A stretch of 64,000 nt of DNA from Salvelinus alpinus (lineage: Eukaryota > Chordata > Actinopteri > Salmoniformes > Salmonidae): positions 18,427,038 through 18,491,037 of the forward strand of contig NC_092098.1 in assembly GCF_045679555.1 (NCBI RefSeq), given 5' to 3'. Positions 12,440 to 22,379 of this stretch are shown here, in pieces. Every line of letters starts with the position of its first letter. The first letter of the stretch is position 1. Below the pieces are notes generated by a model. The model saw only the letters and a program-made list of their open reading frames with translations. It made no database searches and was not told where the DNA came from. The translations under genes and the position numbers were made by a program.

Positions 12440-12890
12440 TTCACACAGGAGTCCTCAGAACAGCCTCAATTAGTCGTGGAATGGACTTTACAAGGTGTTG
12501 AAAGCGTTCCAAAAGTTGGCTTGATGTCCTTTGGGTGGTGGGCCATTCTTGATACACATGGGAAACTGTTGGGTGTGAAAAACCCAGTAGCATTACAGTT
12601 CTTGACACAATCCGGTGAGCCTGGAATCTACTACCATACCCTGCTCAAAGGCACTTACATTTTTCTTGCCCATTCACCCTATGAATGGCACACATACACA
12701 ATCCAAGTCTCAATTGTCTCAAGGCTTAAAAATCCTTCGTCAAGCTGTCTCCTACCCTTCATCTACACTGATTGAAGTGGATGTAAAAATTCACATCAAT
12801 AGGGGATCATAGCATTCACCTGGATTCACTTGGTCAGTCTGTCATAGAAAGAGCAGGTGTTCATAATGTTTTGTACACTCAGTGTACAGT
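12440..12890. repeat. Interspersed repeat, copy 2
   Basis: Homologous to 1880-2310, here more complete. It starts near the words cagcctcaattagtcgtgga and ends near 'gttttgtacactcagtgta'. Same orientation as copy 1. Non-coding. Confidence 0.6.
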
Positions 12891-12913
12891 GTAGTGATAC
12901 TGGGTTGTTTTGG

Positions 12914-13001
12914 TACCATGTCGGTAGATTACAATGATATTCAGTGTTGATGACAAATGATAATGATGGGTGATAGATAGCTCCATGTACTGTAGGGATT
13001 A
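12914..13001 (+). repeat. Right arm of the inverted repeat
   Basis: 88 bp, the reverse complement of 10510-10593 with 'gata' inserted. See that entry. Confidence 0.75.
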
Positions 13002-13459
13002 CTATTGTTTTATGTGTTTTATCTGCATTTTGTATATTCCATCTGGGACCACGTTGGAAACAAGTTAATTTTGCTTTAATGTGTTATTTTTCAGTCAATC
13101 GATCCATATTTATTGACTGCCGTTGCTATGCAGTATGTGAGTCAAACACTGCTATCTAATCACAAGACAGTACAGACATCCGCTCTTACTCAAGCGCATG
13201 TGGCTTTGTGAGCACAGGAAGGCATGTGGGTCTGACAGATAAAGGGTGGTATTTTACAGAAGTATCCAAAGGCAGGTTATTGAACATAATAATAATAGGC
13301 ATTGTAAAAGCATAGATTGCAAATTAAATATTAATTTGGTGTGTGCTTATATTTGTCCTATTTCACACATTAATTTCACACGTTAATATGCATGTGTGAA
13401 TTGTAAATGTGCATATACCATCTCTCCCTGAAACACCCTTAGAGTGTGGTCACAGTGTG

Positions 13460-13592
13460 GTCACAGCCATTATCAGAGGCAGCCCTGGAGCATTTAGGGT
13501 TAAGTGCCTTGCTCAAGGGCACGTCGACAGATTTTTCACCTCGTTGGCTCAGGTCTAAGGCTCTAATCGCTAGGATACCTGCCGCCCTATAA
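13460..13592 (-). repeat. tRNA-derived SINE, old copy
   Basis: Reads in reverse as a tRNA-like head (taggta.cc.agcgattagagcc type) followed by 'gtgcccttgagcaaggcact' text. Same family as 45370-45590 and 53660-53835 but more diverged. Confidence 0.5.
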
Positions 13593-14180
13593 ATAAGTGA
13601 TATATCTCCAACTGCTCTATATCTCCCTTATTGAAAGCAACGTTTTGTTTCATATGAGAAGAAACTCTCCTTTAATTTCTTCCATGATAACCAATTTGTG
13701 CTGAGCATTGTAGAGCAATGTGCCATCACTCACCGTGCCAGTCTGTCACCCAGTGATTACTTGACATCGGTAGTGGGTCAGTCACCCTTATGTACTTAAT
13801 TTAGGCATACAAAAAGTGCTTAGAAACCTGATGAAAAGTTACCTATAGAAATGCAATCTCTATTCCATTTCTATGTATTTGTCTATACACATCGTCTTTA
13901 CATATGCTAGGGACCTCAAGTTTACCCAGTACTTATGCAGTATTTAATACAGGGAAAACACATTTGTTACACAGTGTACCAAGTGTCATCATACAAACTT
14001 ACACGAATACATGAGACATTAGTGACAGTGCAGGATCATGTACACTATCACAGTACATTTTCACACAATCAAATGTTTTGCCTGAGAAAGTCTAACGGGG
14101 TAAGAGTGAAAGTCACTTGAAGGTTTATGAAGTGATCTTCTTTGAAGTCAGTCTGATGGGAGATGCTCAGCAGACAAGTG

Positions 14181-14266
14181 ACCCCTCACTTGGGGTATTT
14201 GACAAACTGACACCCTGTCATACTGAGTGTCCAACTCAGCTTGTCAAATACACTAAGTGGGGGGCC
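14181..14266 (-). ncRNA. mir223: microRNA precursor mir-223
   Basis: On the minus strand the segment folds into a hairpin. The 3p arm (complement of 14191-14212) starts TGTCAGTTTGTC and runs into AAATACCCCA, matching mature miR-223-3p. The 5p arm (complement of 14233-14254) reads TGTATTTGACAAGCTGAGTT, matching miR-223-5p except at its first base. The loop region GGACACTCAGTATGACAGGG resembles the human precursor loop. miR-223 is a myeloid microRNA that tunes granulocyte differentiation and inflammation. Human MIR223 lies in the same Xq12 region as EDA2R, which supports conserved linkage here. The terminal stem extends to the cccctcactt/aagtgggggg pairing. Confidence 0.95.
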
Positions 14267-15270
14267 TTCTCTCACAGTTGCAGACGATGAGCCTGTAGTA
14301 AGGAAATAATGGACATTTGTGTAATGTTTAAACATTAAAATATTCCCTGACCAAACATTTACCTCTTGGCTCCAGGTGATGTTTTGTCCTGATTACCTTT
14401 TTTTGTTTTGGTGTACTTTACTGTAACCAGTGGAGTATCCAGGACCTCCCACTATCAAATGTTTGTTTAGGGTAGATAACAGTTCCATTGATATTTTCTG
14501 TGAAACCACAAATCCAATAGAAACAATAACCAAAGAGCCATTACATTTGGAAATATCAATACATTATACTGTATAATGTATTCCAAAGTTGTACAGATTT
14601 GTTATGTCAATTGACTGAATTATCAATAAAACCATGAAACAATATCATGTCATACCTTTGTGACCGGACCTCTAGTTGAAAAGGTGGATGTTTAGTGCAT
14701 GCCCCAATGATTCCTTCGTCGAGTTCTCTCCTTTGACCAAACAGGGACAGAGACGCTGATGATACTGCGCATCTGACAACACGTCTGATCGTTAATAACT
14801 AAGCCTTGACACAAAGAGGAAGCTAAAATGAGGAAGATAGCGTCAAGGCTAGCTAGCAGGAAATATCTGAAACCAAAGTGACAACATGTCATGGTTGTGA
14901 AACGCTTCAGTTGGCAGTTTGAAATTTAGTTAAGGCCAATTGCATAGTTTGACAAAGTATTCCATTATTTCAGTCACTTTGTCAATTCAGTTTCAGAGAT
15001 CCATGCATATAGCGTGGAAAGCGAATTTTATCACTTGATGAAAGTAAAAGCACACTGTTTATGTTTTTCATTCTCCTGTGTTCACTGTTCAGTCCACAGC
15101 TATTGTGACAAACAATAGATTGCTTATTCGTTTGCAGTCATTGAAGTACTATTTGTCAATGCAATGCAATAACATTACAGGGACTCAATACCCTGGTGAT
15201 AGAGTGTGGGTCGTGTTTGTGTGAACATGTCAGCCATGTCAGATTCAACAACACAAGTCATTTTCTTGGT
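14267..15270. other. 5' flank of mir223
   Basis: About 1 kb with no recognised transposon, in contrast to its surroundings. It probably holds the pri-mir-223 promoter. Apart from the ETS-like sites at 14814-14835, no element can be named. Confidence 0.4.
14800..14845. promoter_or_regulatory. Candidate PU.1 (ETS) sites upstream of mir223
   Basis: The plus strand carries aaagaggaagc at about 14814-14824 and a second gaggaag at about 14829. These match the PU.1 consensus (AAAGAGGAAGTG type) and lie about 550-570 bases upstream of the minus-strand hairpin. A conserved PU.1/C-EBP element drives miR-223 in vertebrates. That this is that element is inference. Confidence 0.4.
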
Positions 15271-15278
15271 ACTTAATT

Positions 15279-16000
15279 ATACTAAACACAAATATGAACA
15301 CAACACGTAAAGTGTTGGTCCCATGTTTCATGAGCTGAAATAAAAGATCCCAGAAATGCTCCATATGTTCAAGAAGCTTATTTCTCTCAAATTGTGTGCA
15401 CAAATTTGTTTACATCCCCGTTAGTGAGCATTTCTCTTTTGCCAAGATAATTCCTCCACCTGACAGGTGTGGCATATCAAGAAGTTGATTGAACAGTGTG
15501 ATCATTACACAGGTGCACCTTGTGCTGGGGACAATAAAAGGCCACTCTAAAATGTGGAGTTTTGCCACACAACACAATGCCACAGATGTCTCAAGTTTTG
15601 AGGGAGCGTGCAATTGGCATGCTAACTGCAGTAATGTTAATTTCTCTACCATAAGCTGCCTCCAACGTGTTTTTAGAGAATTTGGCAGTACGTCCAACCG
15701 GCCTCACATCCGCAGACCACATGTAACCACGGCAGCCCAGGACCTCCACATCTGGCTTCTTCACCTGTGGGATCATCTGAGACAAGCCACCCAGACAGCT
15801 GATGAAACTGAGGAGTATTTCTCTGTAATAAAGGCCTTTTACACGGAAAAACAGATTCTGATCGGCTGGGCCTGGGCCTGGCTCCCAAGTGGGTGAGCCT
15901 GCCCTCCAAAGCTCACCCATGGCTTCACCCCTGCCCAGTCATGGGAAGAAATCGTCGCATATGTTGCATGTTGCGTTTTATATTATTTGTGTTCAGTATA
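15279..16000. mobile_element. Internally deleted Tc1 element (about 0.72 kb)
   Basis: Both terminal repeats are visible: actaaacacaaatatgaaca at the left and 'atattatttgtgttcagta' at the right, with TA at the borders. The interior keeps pieces of the transposase gene (around 15600-15850) but no open catalytic core. The same family as the elements at 16108, 28934 and 63054. Confidence 0.75.
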
Positions 16001-16004
16001 CCGT

Positions 16005-16107
16005 ATAGCAAGCCACGGCCACGTGACTCGCTGTCTGTAGGAGTGAATGGGGTGGTGTACATAAGGAACTGGCCGCACCATGACATTCATGCAAATAATA
16101 TAATATA
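16005..16107. repeat. Duplicated segment, copy 1
   Basis: The words tatagcaagccacggccacg, gaatggggtggtgtacataa and actggccgcaccatgacatt recur at 28817-28933, in the same orientation and followed by the same Tc1 terminal repeat. Copy 2 carries a short extra stretch. Confidence 0.7.
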
Positions 16108-16332
16108 CACTGAACAAAAATATAAGCACAACATGCAACATTTTTAAAGATTTTATTGAGTTACAGTTCGTATAAGGAAGTCAGTCAATTGAAATACATT
16201 CAATAGGCCCTAATCTATGGATTTCACATGACTGGGAATACAGATATGCATTTGTTGGTCACGGATACCTTTAGTGGCGTGGTTCAGAAAACCAGTCAGT
16301 AACTGGTGTGACCACCATTGACTAAAGGGTCT
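16108..16332 (-). mobile_element. Tc1 end fragment
   Basis: Starts with the terminal repeat cactgaacaaaaatataagc after TA and continues with the 3' part typical of this family (attgagttacagttcgtata). It breaks off near 16330 where a SINE begins. Confidence 0.7.
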
Positions 16333-16339
16333 GAATTTT

Positions 16340-16570
16340 ATATTTAACCTTTATTTAACTAGGCAAGTCAGTTAAGAACAAATTCTCATTTACAATGACC
16401 GCCTACACTGGCCAAATCCGTACGATTTTGGGCCAATTGTGCGCCGCCCTATGGGACTCCCAATCACAGCCGGTTGTGATACAGCCTGGATTCAAACCAG
16501 GGTGTCTGCAGTGGCACCTCTAGCACTGCGATGCAGTGCCTTAGACCTCTGCGCCACTCGGGAGCCCCCT
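16340..16570 (-). repeat. tRNA-derived SINE (Leu-like head), reverse
   Basis: The reverse complement carries the head 'gagtggcgcagaggtctaagg', the body tgtgattgggagtcccatag and the tail 'gttaagaacaaattct..' in reverse. Same family as 6650-6885. Confidence 0.7.
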
Positions 16571-16574
16571 GAAT

Positions 16575-17865
16575 ACTTATGTAAATGTAATATTTCAGAT
16601 TTTATTTTTAATACATTTGCAAAAAAGTCTAAAAACCTGTTTTTGCTTTGTAATTAGGGGGTATTGTGTGTATTTTCTAAATCCATTTTAGAATAAAGTT
16701 GTAGCGTAACAAAATGTGAAAATTACTTTCCGAATGCACTGTATATTGAGCCATAGAAGGCCACAATAGCTACAGAATTACCCTGCTTATTATCCTGGTG
16801 ATTTTTTAAATCAATGATTCCGCAATCATACAACTGTCAAAATTAATGTGTAGTCAGGCACAGGTTAGCAGCTTCCACTGTAGTATCTTTCAGTTGCCTG
16901 CTTTTTAACTTATATAATTCCCTTATTTGAGGCGTGTCTACGAAATGGCAAAAATGAATGGCCAACGTTTTAAGCAGCTTCGTCCATGACAACTGAACAT
17001 TTGTAGGTTTTAATGTGTCAGAGATACATAAATAAACTCACAGCTTCATTTCACAGGGTGTGTGAGTGCGAACAGTCAGTTAACAACTCAAAGAAAAAAC
17101 ACTTCCTCAGAACATTCACTTCCCTCTCTTAAAACACTGACTGTTTGGTTGAAGTAAATACTTAAAGGACAACGCCTCCACTTTTACCATTTGGGTTGTT
17201 ATAAATTATTCAGTGATGTCCTACACCATTTTAGTGTAATTTTAGGATTTCATGTCTATTGACTGCTTAGTGATGAGCAAAACCAGAAATTGCTTCTCTG
17301 TGACATTTTCAAGTAGGATCCCTGAGATGACTAACAAGAAATGTAATTTACAGCTAACTATATAACCCATCTATACAGCTAACTATATAACCCGTCTGTA
17401 GTTTTCTGATCAACTCCCTGCTATATGTTTCTCTGGTTGTCTTTGTCTAATAACATGTGTATATTTTTAAACCTATGATATTTATAGCCAGCTTGCTCCA
17501 ATATTTTTCTGTTGTTCACGGATCAAACTACCATGATTCCATCCAGTTGCAGCTCCGGCAGCAATTGTGTCCTTTCCCAAATAGCCTATATTTTCATATT
17601 GAAATGCTTGTAAATGTCATGCTTTTTATTAGTTACAATAGGCCTTCAATGTTGTTGGATGGTTGCTTGGACAGTCGCCGAGGCTGTATTTGTCTGGTAT
17701 CATTGAAAACACTTTATTTCAGATGCAGCAGGTTTAGCTACTTAGCTAGCTAGCAATGCTAACATGAGCACCAAAGGCAATTAAACAGGCTGAGAGACTA
17801 GAATTCCGTAATGACTGGCCTGTAAATTTCATAATAAATGTTGTGTTCTTCTAACAGACCTAGAT
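16575..17865. other. Unassigned intergenic sequence
   Basis: 16600-16745 ends with 'ctttccgaatgcactgtat', the end of a Tc1 terminal repeat of the family at 36996-38336, so a Tc1 remnant is present there. The rest shows no gene or named repeat. Confidence 0.4.
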
Positions 17866-17867
17866 GT

Positions 17868-18060
17868 TATTTGGACTGTTTAATACAGTCGCTAAGATGA
17901 AACTTGGCTGTTATTAGTGCAAGCACTATTATTTTGAATGTCGCAGTCGGGCTAGCTAGCATGATAACGAGAAGGGAGAGGCTATATGGACACGCATGGT
18001 GGCAAAAAATGTATTTTGTATGTCGAGTTGAGTTGGGATGAACGGATTCAGTTCAGTCAG
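17868..18060. repeat. Diverged duplicated segment, copy 1
   Basis: Two blocks, X (17868-17955, words acagtcgctaagatgaaact and 'cgcagtcgggcta') and Y (17976-18060, 'gagaggctatatggacacg' ... 'ggattcagttcagtcag'). Both recur at 22925-23265, X direct and Y inverted. Confidence 0.5.
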
Positions 18061-18397
18061 TCGTTCTCATGAGCCCTCCCCAGGTAGTTTGTTTATGCTT
18101 GTGGCTAGAAACTAAAGCGAAACTTTTCAGAACCATTCAGTAATGGTTAGTATTTTCTTTTATATAAAACTGGTAGACGTTAATGCCGTAGTTGTACATT
18201 TTCGGTGAAAATCACTACAATAACCCACTAGAGTCGATTGACGCACCAGTCAGTTTAAGCTAGAGATATCTTTTTCTCATTGGATGCGTCTCAATCTACC
18301 GCATCAGCCTATGTCACACTTCCGAAAATGAACTTATTTTCTTTGCATTATTCTAGGTCTGACAACACTGCATCTTTTTTGTTATTTTGACCAGTTG

Positions 18398-18793
18398 TGT
18401 AACGGCAGCCTTCCCTCTCTTCACGAGAAGAGAGGGTGTAACAGGGATCGGACCAACACGCAGCGTAGCCAGTGCTCAACATGTTTAATTACAAACAAAT
18501 ACTGTGAACACTTACAACAATTTCAAAATAACAAATGTGGCAAAGCGATACAGCCCTATCTGGTGCAGAGAAAACAGGAAACAACCACCCACAATCCCCA
18601 ACACAAAACAAGCCACCTATATATGATTCCCAATCAGAGACAACACAAAACATCTGCCTCTGATTGAGAACCATATTAGACCAAACATAGAAACGGACAA
18701 ACAAGACACACAACATAGAATGCCCACCCAGCTCACGTCCTGACCAACACTAAAACAAGCAAAACACATAAGAACTATGGTCAGAACGTGACA
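18398..18793 (-). repeat. 3' LTR of element A
   Basis: Contains a perfect hairpin near its outer end: ccctctcttc, 4-base loop acga, gaagagaggg at 18412-18435. Also holds 'aattaaacatg' on the coding strand. Confidence 0.88.
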
Positions 18794-18970
18794 GTACCCC
18801 CCTCCTGAGGTGCGGACTCCGAACGCACCCCCTAAAACTCAAGGGGAGGGTCTGGGTGGGCATCTGTCTGCGGTGGCAGCTCCGGCGCAGGACGAGGCCA
18901 CCACTCCACCATTGTCTTTGTCCCCCTCCTTAGCGTCCTTTGAGTGGCGACCCTCGCCCCCGACCTTGGC

Positions 18971-21508
18971 CTAGGAACCTTCACAAAGGTCCCCCCTAGA
19001 TTGAGGAGACAGCTCAGGACAGAGAGGTAGCTCAGGACAGAGAGGTAGCTCAGGACAGAGAGGTAGCTCAGGACAGAGAGGTAGCTCAGGACTGAAGGGC
19101 AGCTCCGGACAGAGTGGCAGCTCCGGACAGAGTGGCAGCTCATGACTGGAGGGCAGCTCATGACTGGAGGGCAGCTCATGACTGGAGGGCAGCTCATGAC
19201 TGGAGGGCAGCTCATGACTAGAGGGCAGCTCATGACTGGAGGGCAGCTCATGACTGGAGGGCAGCTCATGACTGGAAGGCAGCTCATGACTGGAGGGCAG
19301 CTCATGACTGGAGGGCAGCTCATGACTGGAGGGCAGCTCATGACTGGCGGGCAGCTCCTGACTGGCGGGCGGCTCTGGCGGCTCCTGACTGGCGGGCGGC
19401 TCCTGACTGGCGGGCGGCTCTGGCGGCTCCTGACTGGCGGGCGGCTCTGGCGGCTCCGGACTGGCGGGCGGCTCCTGACTGGCGGGCGGCTCTGGCGGCT
19501 CCGGACTGGCGGGCGGCTCTGGCGGCTCCGGACTGGCGGGCCAGTCAGGAGCCGCCCGCCAGTCCGGAGCCGCCAGAGCCGCCCGCCAGTCAGGAGCCGC
19601 CAGAGCCGCCCGCCAGTCAGGAGCCGCCCGCCAGTCAGGAGCCGCCAGAGCCGCCCGCCAGTCAGGAGCCGCCCGCCAGTCAGGAGCCGCCAGAGCCGCC
19701 CGCCAGTCAGGAGCTGCCCGCCAGTCATGAGCTGCCCTCCAGTCATGAGCTGCCCTCCAGTCATGAGCTGCCCTCCAGTCATGAGCTGCCTCTGGCGGCT
19801 CCGGACTGGCGGGCGGCTCTGGCAGCTCCGGACTGGCGGGCGGCTCTGGCGGCTCCGGACTGGCGGGCGGCTCTGGCGGCTCCGGACTGGCGGGCGGCTC
19901 TGGCGGCTCCGGACTGGCGGGCGGCTCTGGCGGCTCCGGACTGGCGGGCGGCTCTGGCGGCTCCGGACTGGCGGGCGGCTCTGGCGGCTCCGGAATGGCG
20001 GGCGGCTCTGGCGGCTCCGGACTGGCGGGCGGCTCTGGCGGCCCCGGACTGGCGGGCGGCTCTGACGGCTCGGGACAGGCGGGCGGCTCAGACGGCGCTG
20101 GGCAGGCGGGCAGCTCAGACGGCGCTGGGCAGGCGGGCAGCTCAGACGGCGCTGGGCAGGCAGGTAGCTCAGACGGCGCTGGGCAGGCAGGCAGCTCAGA
20201 CGGCGCTGGGCAGGCAGCCGACTCTGACCTGCTGAGGCGCACAGTAGGCCTGGTGCGTGGTGCCGGAACTGGTGGTACCGGACTGGAGACACGCACCTCA
20301 AGGCTAGTGCGGGGAGCAGGAACAGGGCACACTGGACTCTCGAGGCGCACTATAGGCCTGGTGCGTGGTACCGGAACTGGTAGTACTGAACTGGAGACAC
20401 GCACCTCAAGGCTAGTGCGGGGAGCAGGAACAGGGCACACTGGACTCTCGAGGCGCACTATAGGCTTGGTGCGTGGTGCCGGAACTGGTAGTACCGGACT
20501 GGAGACACGCACCTCAAGGCTAGTGCGGGGAGCAGGAACAGGGCACACTGGACTCTCGAGGCGCACTATAGGCTTGGTGCGTGGTGCCGGAACTGGAGGT
20601 ACTGGGCTGGAGACACGCACCATAGGGAGAGTGCGTGGAGGAGGAACAGAGTTCTGGAGACGCACAGGAAGCCTGGTGCGTGGTGTAGGCACTGGTGGTA
20701 CTGGGCTGGGGCGGGAAGGTGGCGCCGGATATACCGGACCGTGCAGGCGTACTGGCTCCTTTGAGCACCGAGCCTGCCCAACCTTACCTGGTTGAGTGCT
20801 CCCCGTAGCCCGACCAGTGCGGGGAGGTGGAATAACCCGCACTGGGCTGTGCTGGCGAACCGGGGACACTATGCGTAAGGCTGGTGCCATGTATGCCGGC
20901 CCGGGGAGACGCACTGGAGACCAGATGCGTTGAGCCGGCTTCATGGCACCTGGCTCAATGCTCACTCTAGCCCGGCCGATACGTGGAGCTGGAATGTACC
21001 GCACCGGGCTAAGCACACGTACAGGAGACACCGTGCGCTCTTCCGCATAACACGGTGTCTGCCCGTACTCCCGCTCTCCACGGTAAGCATGGGAAGTGGG
21101 CGCAGGTTTTTTACCTGACCTCGCCACACTACCCTTTAGCCTCCCCCCCCCCCCAAGACATTTTTGGGGTTTCTTCTCGGGCCTCCTGGCCAGCCGTGTT
21201 CCCTCATAACACCGGTTCCCCTTCTCAGCTGCTTTCGCTCTCCTAGCTGCCTCCACCTGTTCCCATGGAAGGCGATCCTTACCAGCCAGGATCTCCTCCC
21301 ATGTGTAGCAACCCTTTCCGTCCAACACGTCCTCCCAAGTCCATTTCTCCTGGTCCCGCTGCTGCTGCTGCTGCCGCTGCTGCCCGTTGCTACGCTGCTT
21401 GGTCCGAAATTGGTGGGTGGTTCTGTAACAGCAGCCTTCCCTCTCTTCACGAGAAGAGAGGGTGTAACAGGGATCGGACCAACACGCAGCGTAGCCAGTG
21501 CTCAACAT
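18971..21508 (-). CDS. Proline-rich tandem-repeat ORF of element A (845 aa)
   Basis: Not a recognised family. Order: LTR-encoded start (MLSTGYAACW...), a Gln-rich stretch (QQRQQQQQRDQ), the motif WTWEDVLDGKG with a second copy YTWEEILAGKD, a basic region (ARRPEKKPQK), SPVR-rich spacers, then arrays: VPAPRT units, SELPACPAP (27-nt units), PPASPEPPE (27-nt units), a stretch reading AAPDWRAAL/AAHDWRA, and ELPSSH and ELPLCP (18-nt units). The AAPDWRA stretch is the same DNA repeat inverted. A frameshift near 19000 separates it from a C-terminal tail, conserved in element B, that lies in the overlapping frame ending at 18832 ([19 protein letters not shown]). No signal peptide, membrane segment or enzyme motif. 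Confidence 0.6.
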   Translation of the reverse strand: MLSTGYAACWSDPCYTLSSREEREGCCYRTTHQFRTKQRSNGQQRQQQQQRDQEKWTWEDVLDGKGCYTWEEILAGKDRLPWEQVEAARRAKAAEKGNRCYEGTRLARRPEKKPQKCLGGGGRLKGSVARSGKKPAPTSHAYRGEREYGQTPCYAEERTVSPVRVLSPVRYIPAPRIGRARVSIEPGAMKPAQRIWSPVRLPGPAYMAPALRIVSPVRQHSPVRVIPPPRTGRATGSTQPGKVGQARCSKEPVRLHGPVYPAPPSRPSPVPPVPTPRTRLPVRLQNSVPPPRTLPMVRVSSPVPPVPAPRTKPIVRLESPVCPVPAPRTSLEVRVSSPVLPVPAPRTKPIVRLESPVCPVPAPRTSLEVRVSSSVLPVPVPRTRPIVRLESPVCPVPAPRTSLEVRVSSPVPPVPAPRTRPTVRLSRSESAACPAPSELPACPAPSELPACPAPSELPACPAPSELPACPAPSEPPACPEPSEPPASPGPPEPPASPEPPEPPAIPEPPEPPASPEPPEPPASPEPPEPPASPEPPEPPASPEPPEPPASPEPPEPPASPELPEPPASPEPPEAAHDWRAAHDWRAAHDWRAAHDWRAAPDWRAALAAPDWRAAPDWRAALAAPDWRAAPDWRAALAAPDWRAALAAPDWRAAPDWPASPEPPEPPASPEPPEPPASQEPPASPEPPEPPASQEPPEPPASQEPPASQEPPEPPASQELPASHELPSSHELPSSHELPSSHELPSSHELPSSHELPSSHELPSSHELPSSHELPSSHELPSSHELPSSHELPLCPELPLCPELPFSPELPLCPELPLCPELPLCPELPLCPELSPQSRGDLCEGS
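19001..20220. repeat. GC-rich tandem array inside element A, with an inverted block
   Basis: 18-nt and 27-nt units built on 'ctggcgggcggctc' and 'ctggagggcagctcatga'. Around 19541 the array flips strand (ggcgggccagtcaggagccg) and runs inverted to about 19790, then returns to the original strand. This makes a palindrome with arms of roughly 250 bp. Confidence 0.85.
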
Positions 21509-21827
21509 GTTTAATTACAAACAAATACTGTGAACACTTACAACAATTTCAAAATAACAAATGTGGCAAAGCGATACAGCCCTATCTGGTGCAGAGAAAA
21601 CACAGAGACAGGAAACAACCACCCACAATCCCCAACACAAAACAAGCCACCTATATATAATTCCCAATCAGAGACAACACAAAACATCTGCCTCTGATTG
21701 AGAACCATATTAGGCCAAACATAGAAACGGACAAACAAGACACACAACATAGAATGCCCACCCAGCTCACGTCCTGACCAACACTAAAACAAGCAAAACA
21801 CATAAGAACTATGGTCAGAACGTGACA
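21424..21827 (-). repeat. 5' LTR of element A
   Basis: A copy of 18398-18793 with an 8-bp insertion (cagagaca type) near 21601. It carries the start codon of the long ORF at 21506-21508, so LTR sequence encodes the N-terminus. The same ccctctcttc/gaagagaggg hairpin follows at 21438-21461. Confidence 0.88.
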
Positions 21828-22019
21828 AGTTGTGATTTTCTGCAAAAAAATGCTCTAAATGACAATATTTTTATTGGGAATTTGGAAGAAATGTTGTCAG
21901 TAGTTTATAGAATAAAACCAACATTTTCATTTCACTCAGCATACCTATAAATAGTCAAACCAGAGAAACGGATCATTTTGCAGTGGTCTCTTTATTTTTT
22001 CCAGAGCTGTATATATTTC

Positions 22020-22045
22020 CTATATATATATATATATTCCTATAT
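22020..22045. repeat. TA-dinucleotide run
   Basis: tatatatatatata within 22020-22040. Simple repeat. Confidence 0.7.
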
Positions 22046-22149
22046 TTCCTATATCTCCTAAATATAGGACAGACACTTCAAAACTGTGTTTCTTATGATT
22101 TATTTTTTAACTGTCTGTTTTGCCATTTATGAATGTGTTACTCAAATAC

Positions 22150-22372
22150 TCAGAGTGGCGCAGCGGTCTAAGGCACTGCATCTCAGTGCTTGAGGCGTCA
22201 CTACAGACAACCTGGTTCATTTCCAGGCTGTATCATTACCGGCTGTGATTGGGCGGCGCACAATTGGTCCAGCGTCGTCCGGGTTTGGCCGGTGTAGGTC
22301 GTCATTGTAAATAAGAATTTGTTCTTAACTGACTTGCCCAGTTAAATAAAGGTAAAAAATAAAATAAAAAAT
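22150..22372 (+). repeat. tRNA-derived SINE (Leu-like head)
   Basis: The head is ggcgcagcggtctaaggcac, the body has 'ggctgtgattgggcggcgcac', and the tail is cagttaaataaaggtaaaaa. Same family as 6650-6885. Confidence 0.7.
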
Positions 22373-22379
22373 CTGGGCT

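Larger units (their letters stand above)
18398..21827 (-). mobile_element. Complete non-autonomous LTR retroelement 'A' with proline-rich repeat ORF
   Basis: Two near-identical direct LTRs (18398-18793, 396 bp; 21424-21827, 404 bp) begin tgtaac and end cgtgaca. They are flanked by the perfect 5-bp duplication agttg (18393-18397 and 21828-21832). The element reads on the minus strand. The purine tract (complement of gtacccccctcctgag at 18794) lies directly before the 3' LTR. A TATA-like 'tatatagg' lies in each LTR in coding sense, except that the right LTR reads 'ttatatagg'. The LTRs differ by about three substitutions and one 8-bp indel, suggesting recent insertion. The interior has no gag, protease, RT or integrase, only the proline-rich ORF, so mobilisation must use proteins from another element. 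Confidence 0.9.

Noticed and set aside
19001-20220. CRISPR-like array
   Set aside because: Units are contiguous tandem repeats without unique spacers and lie in a vertebrate retroelement.
19142-20795. Long plus-strand open frames (307 and 266 codons) rich in GGQLMT / GGRLWRL and AGGSDGAG repeats
   Set aside because: They are the antisense of the minus-strand repeat array. GC-rich units without stops stay open in several frames, and the element's LTR orientation and conserved block order support the minus strand.
18398-21827. Endogenous retrovirus
   Set aside because: LTRs and target duplications are present, but no gag, pol or env reading frame can be seen. Called a non-autonomous LTR element instead.
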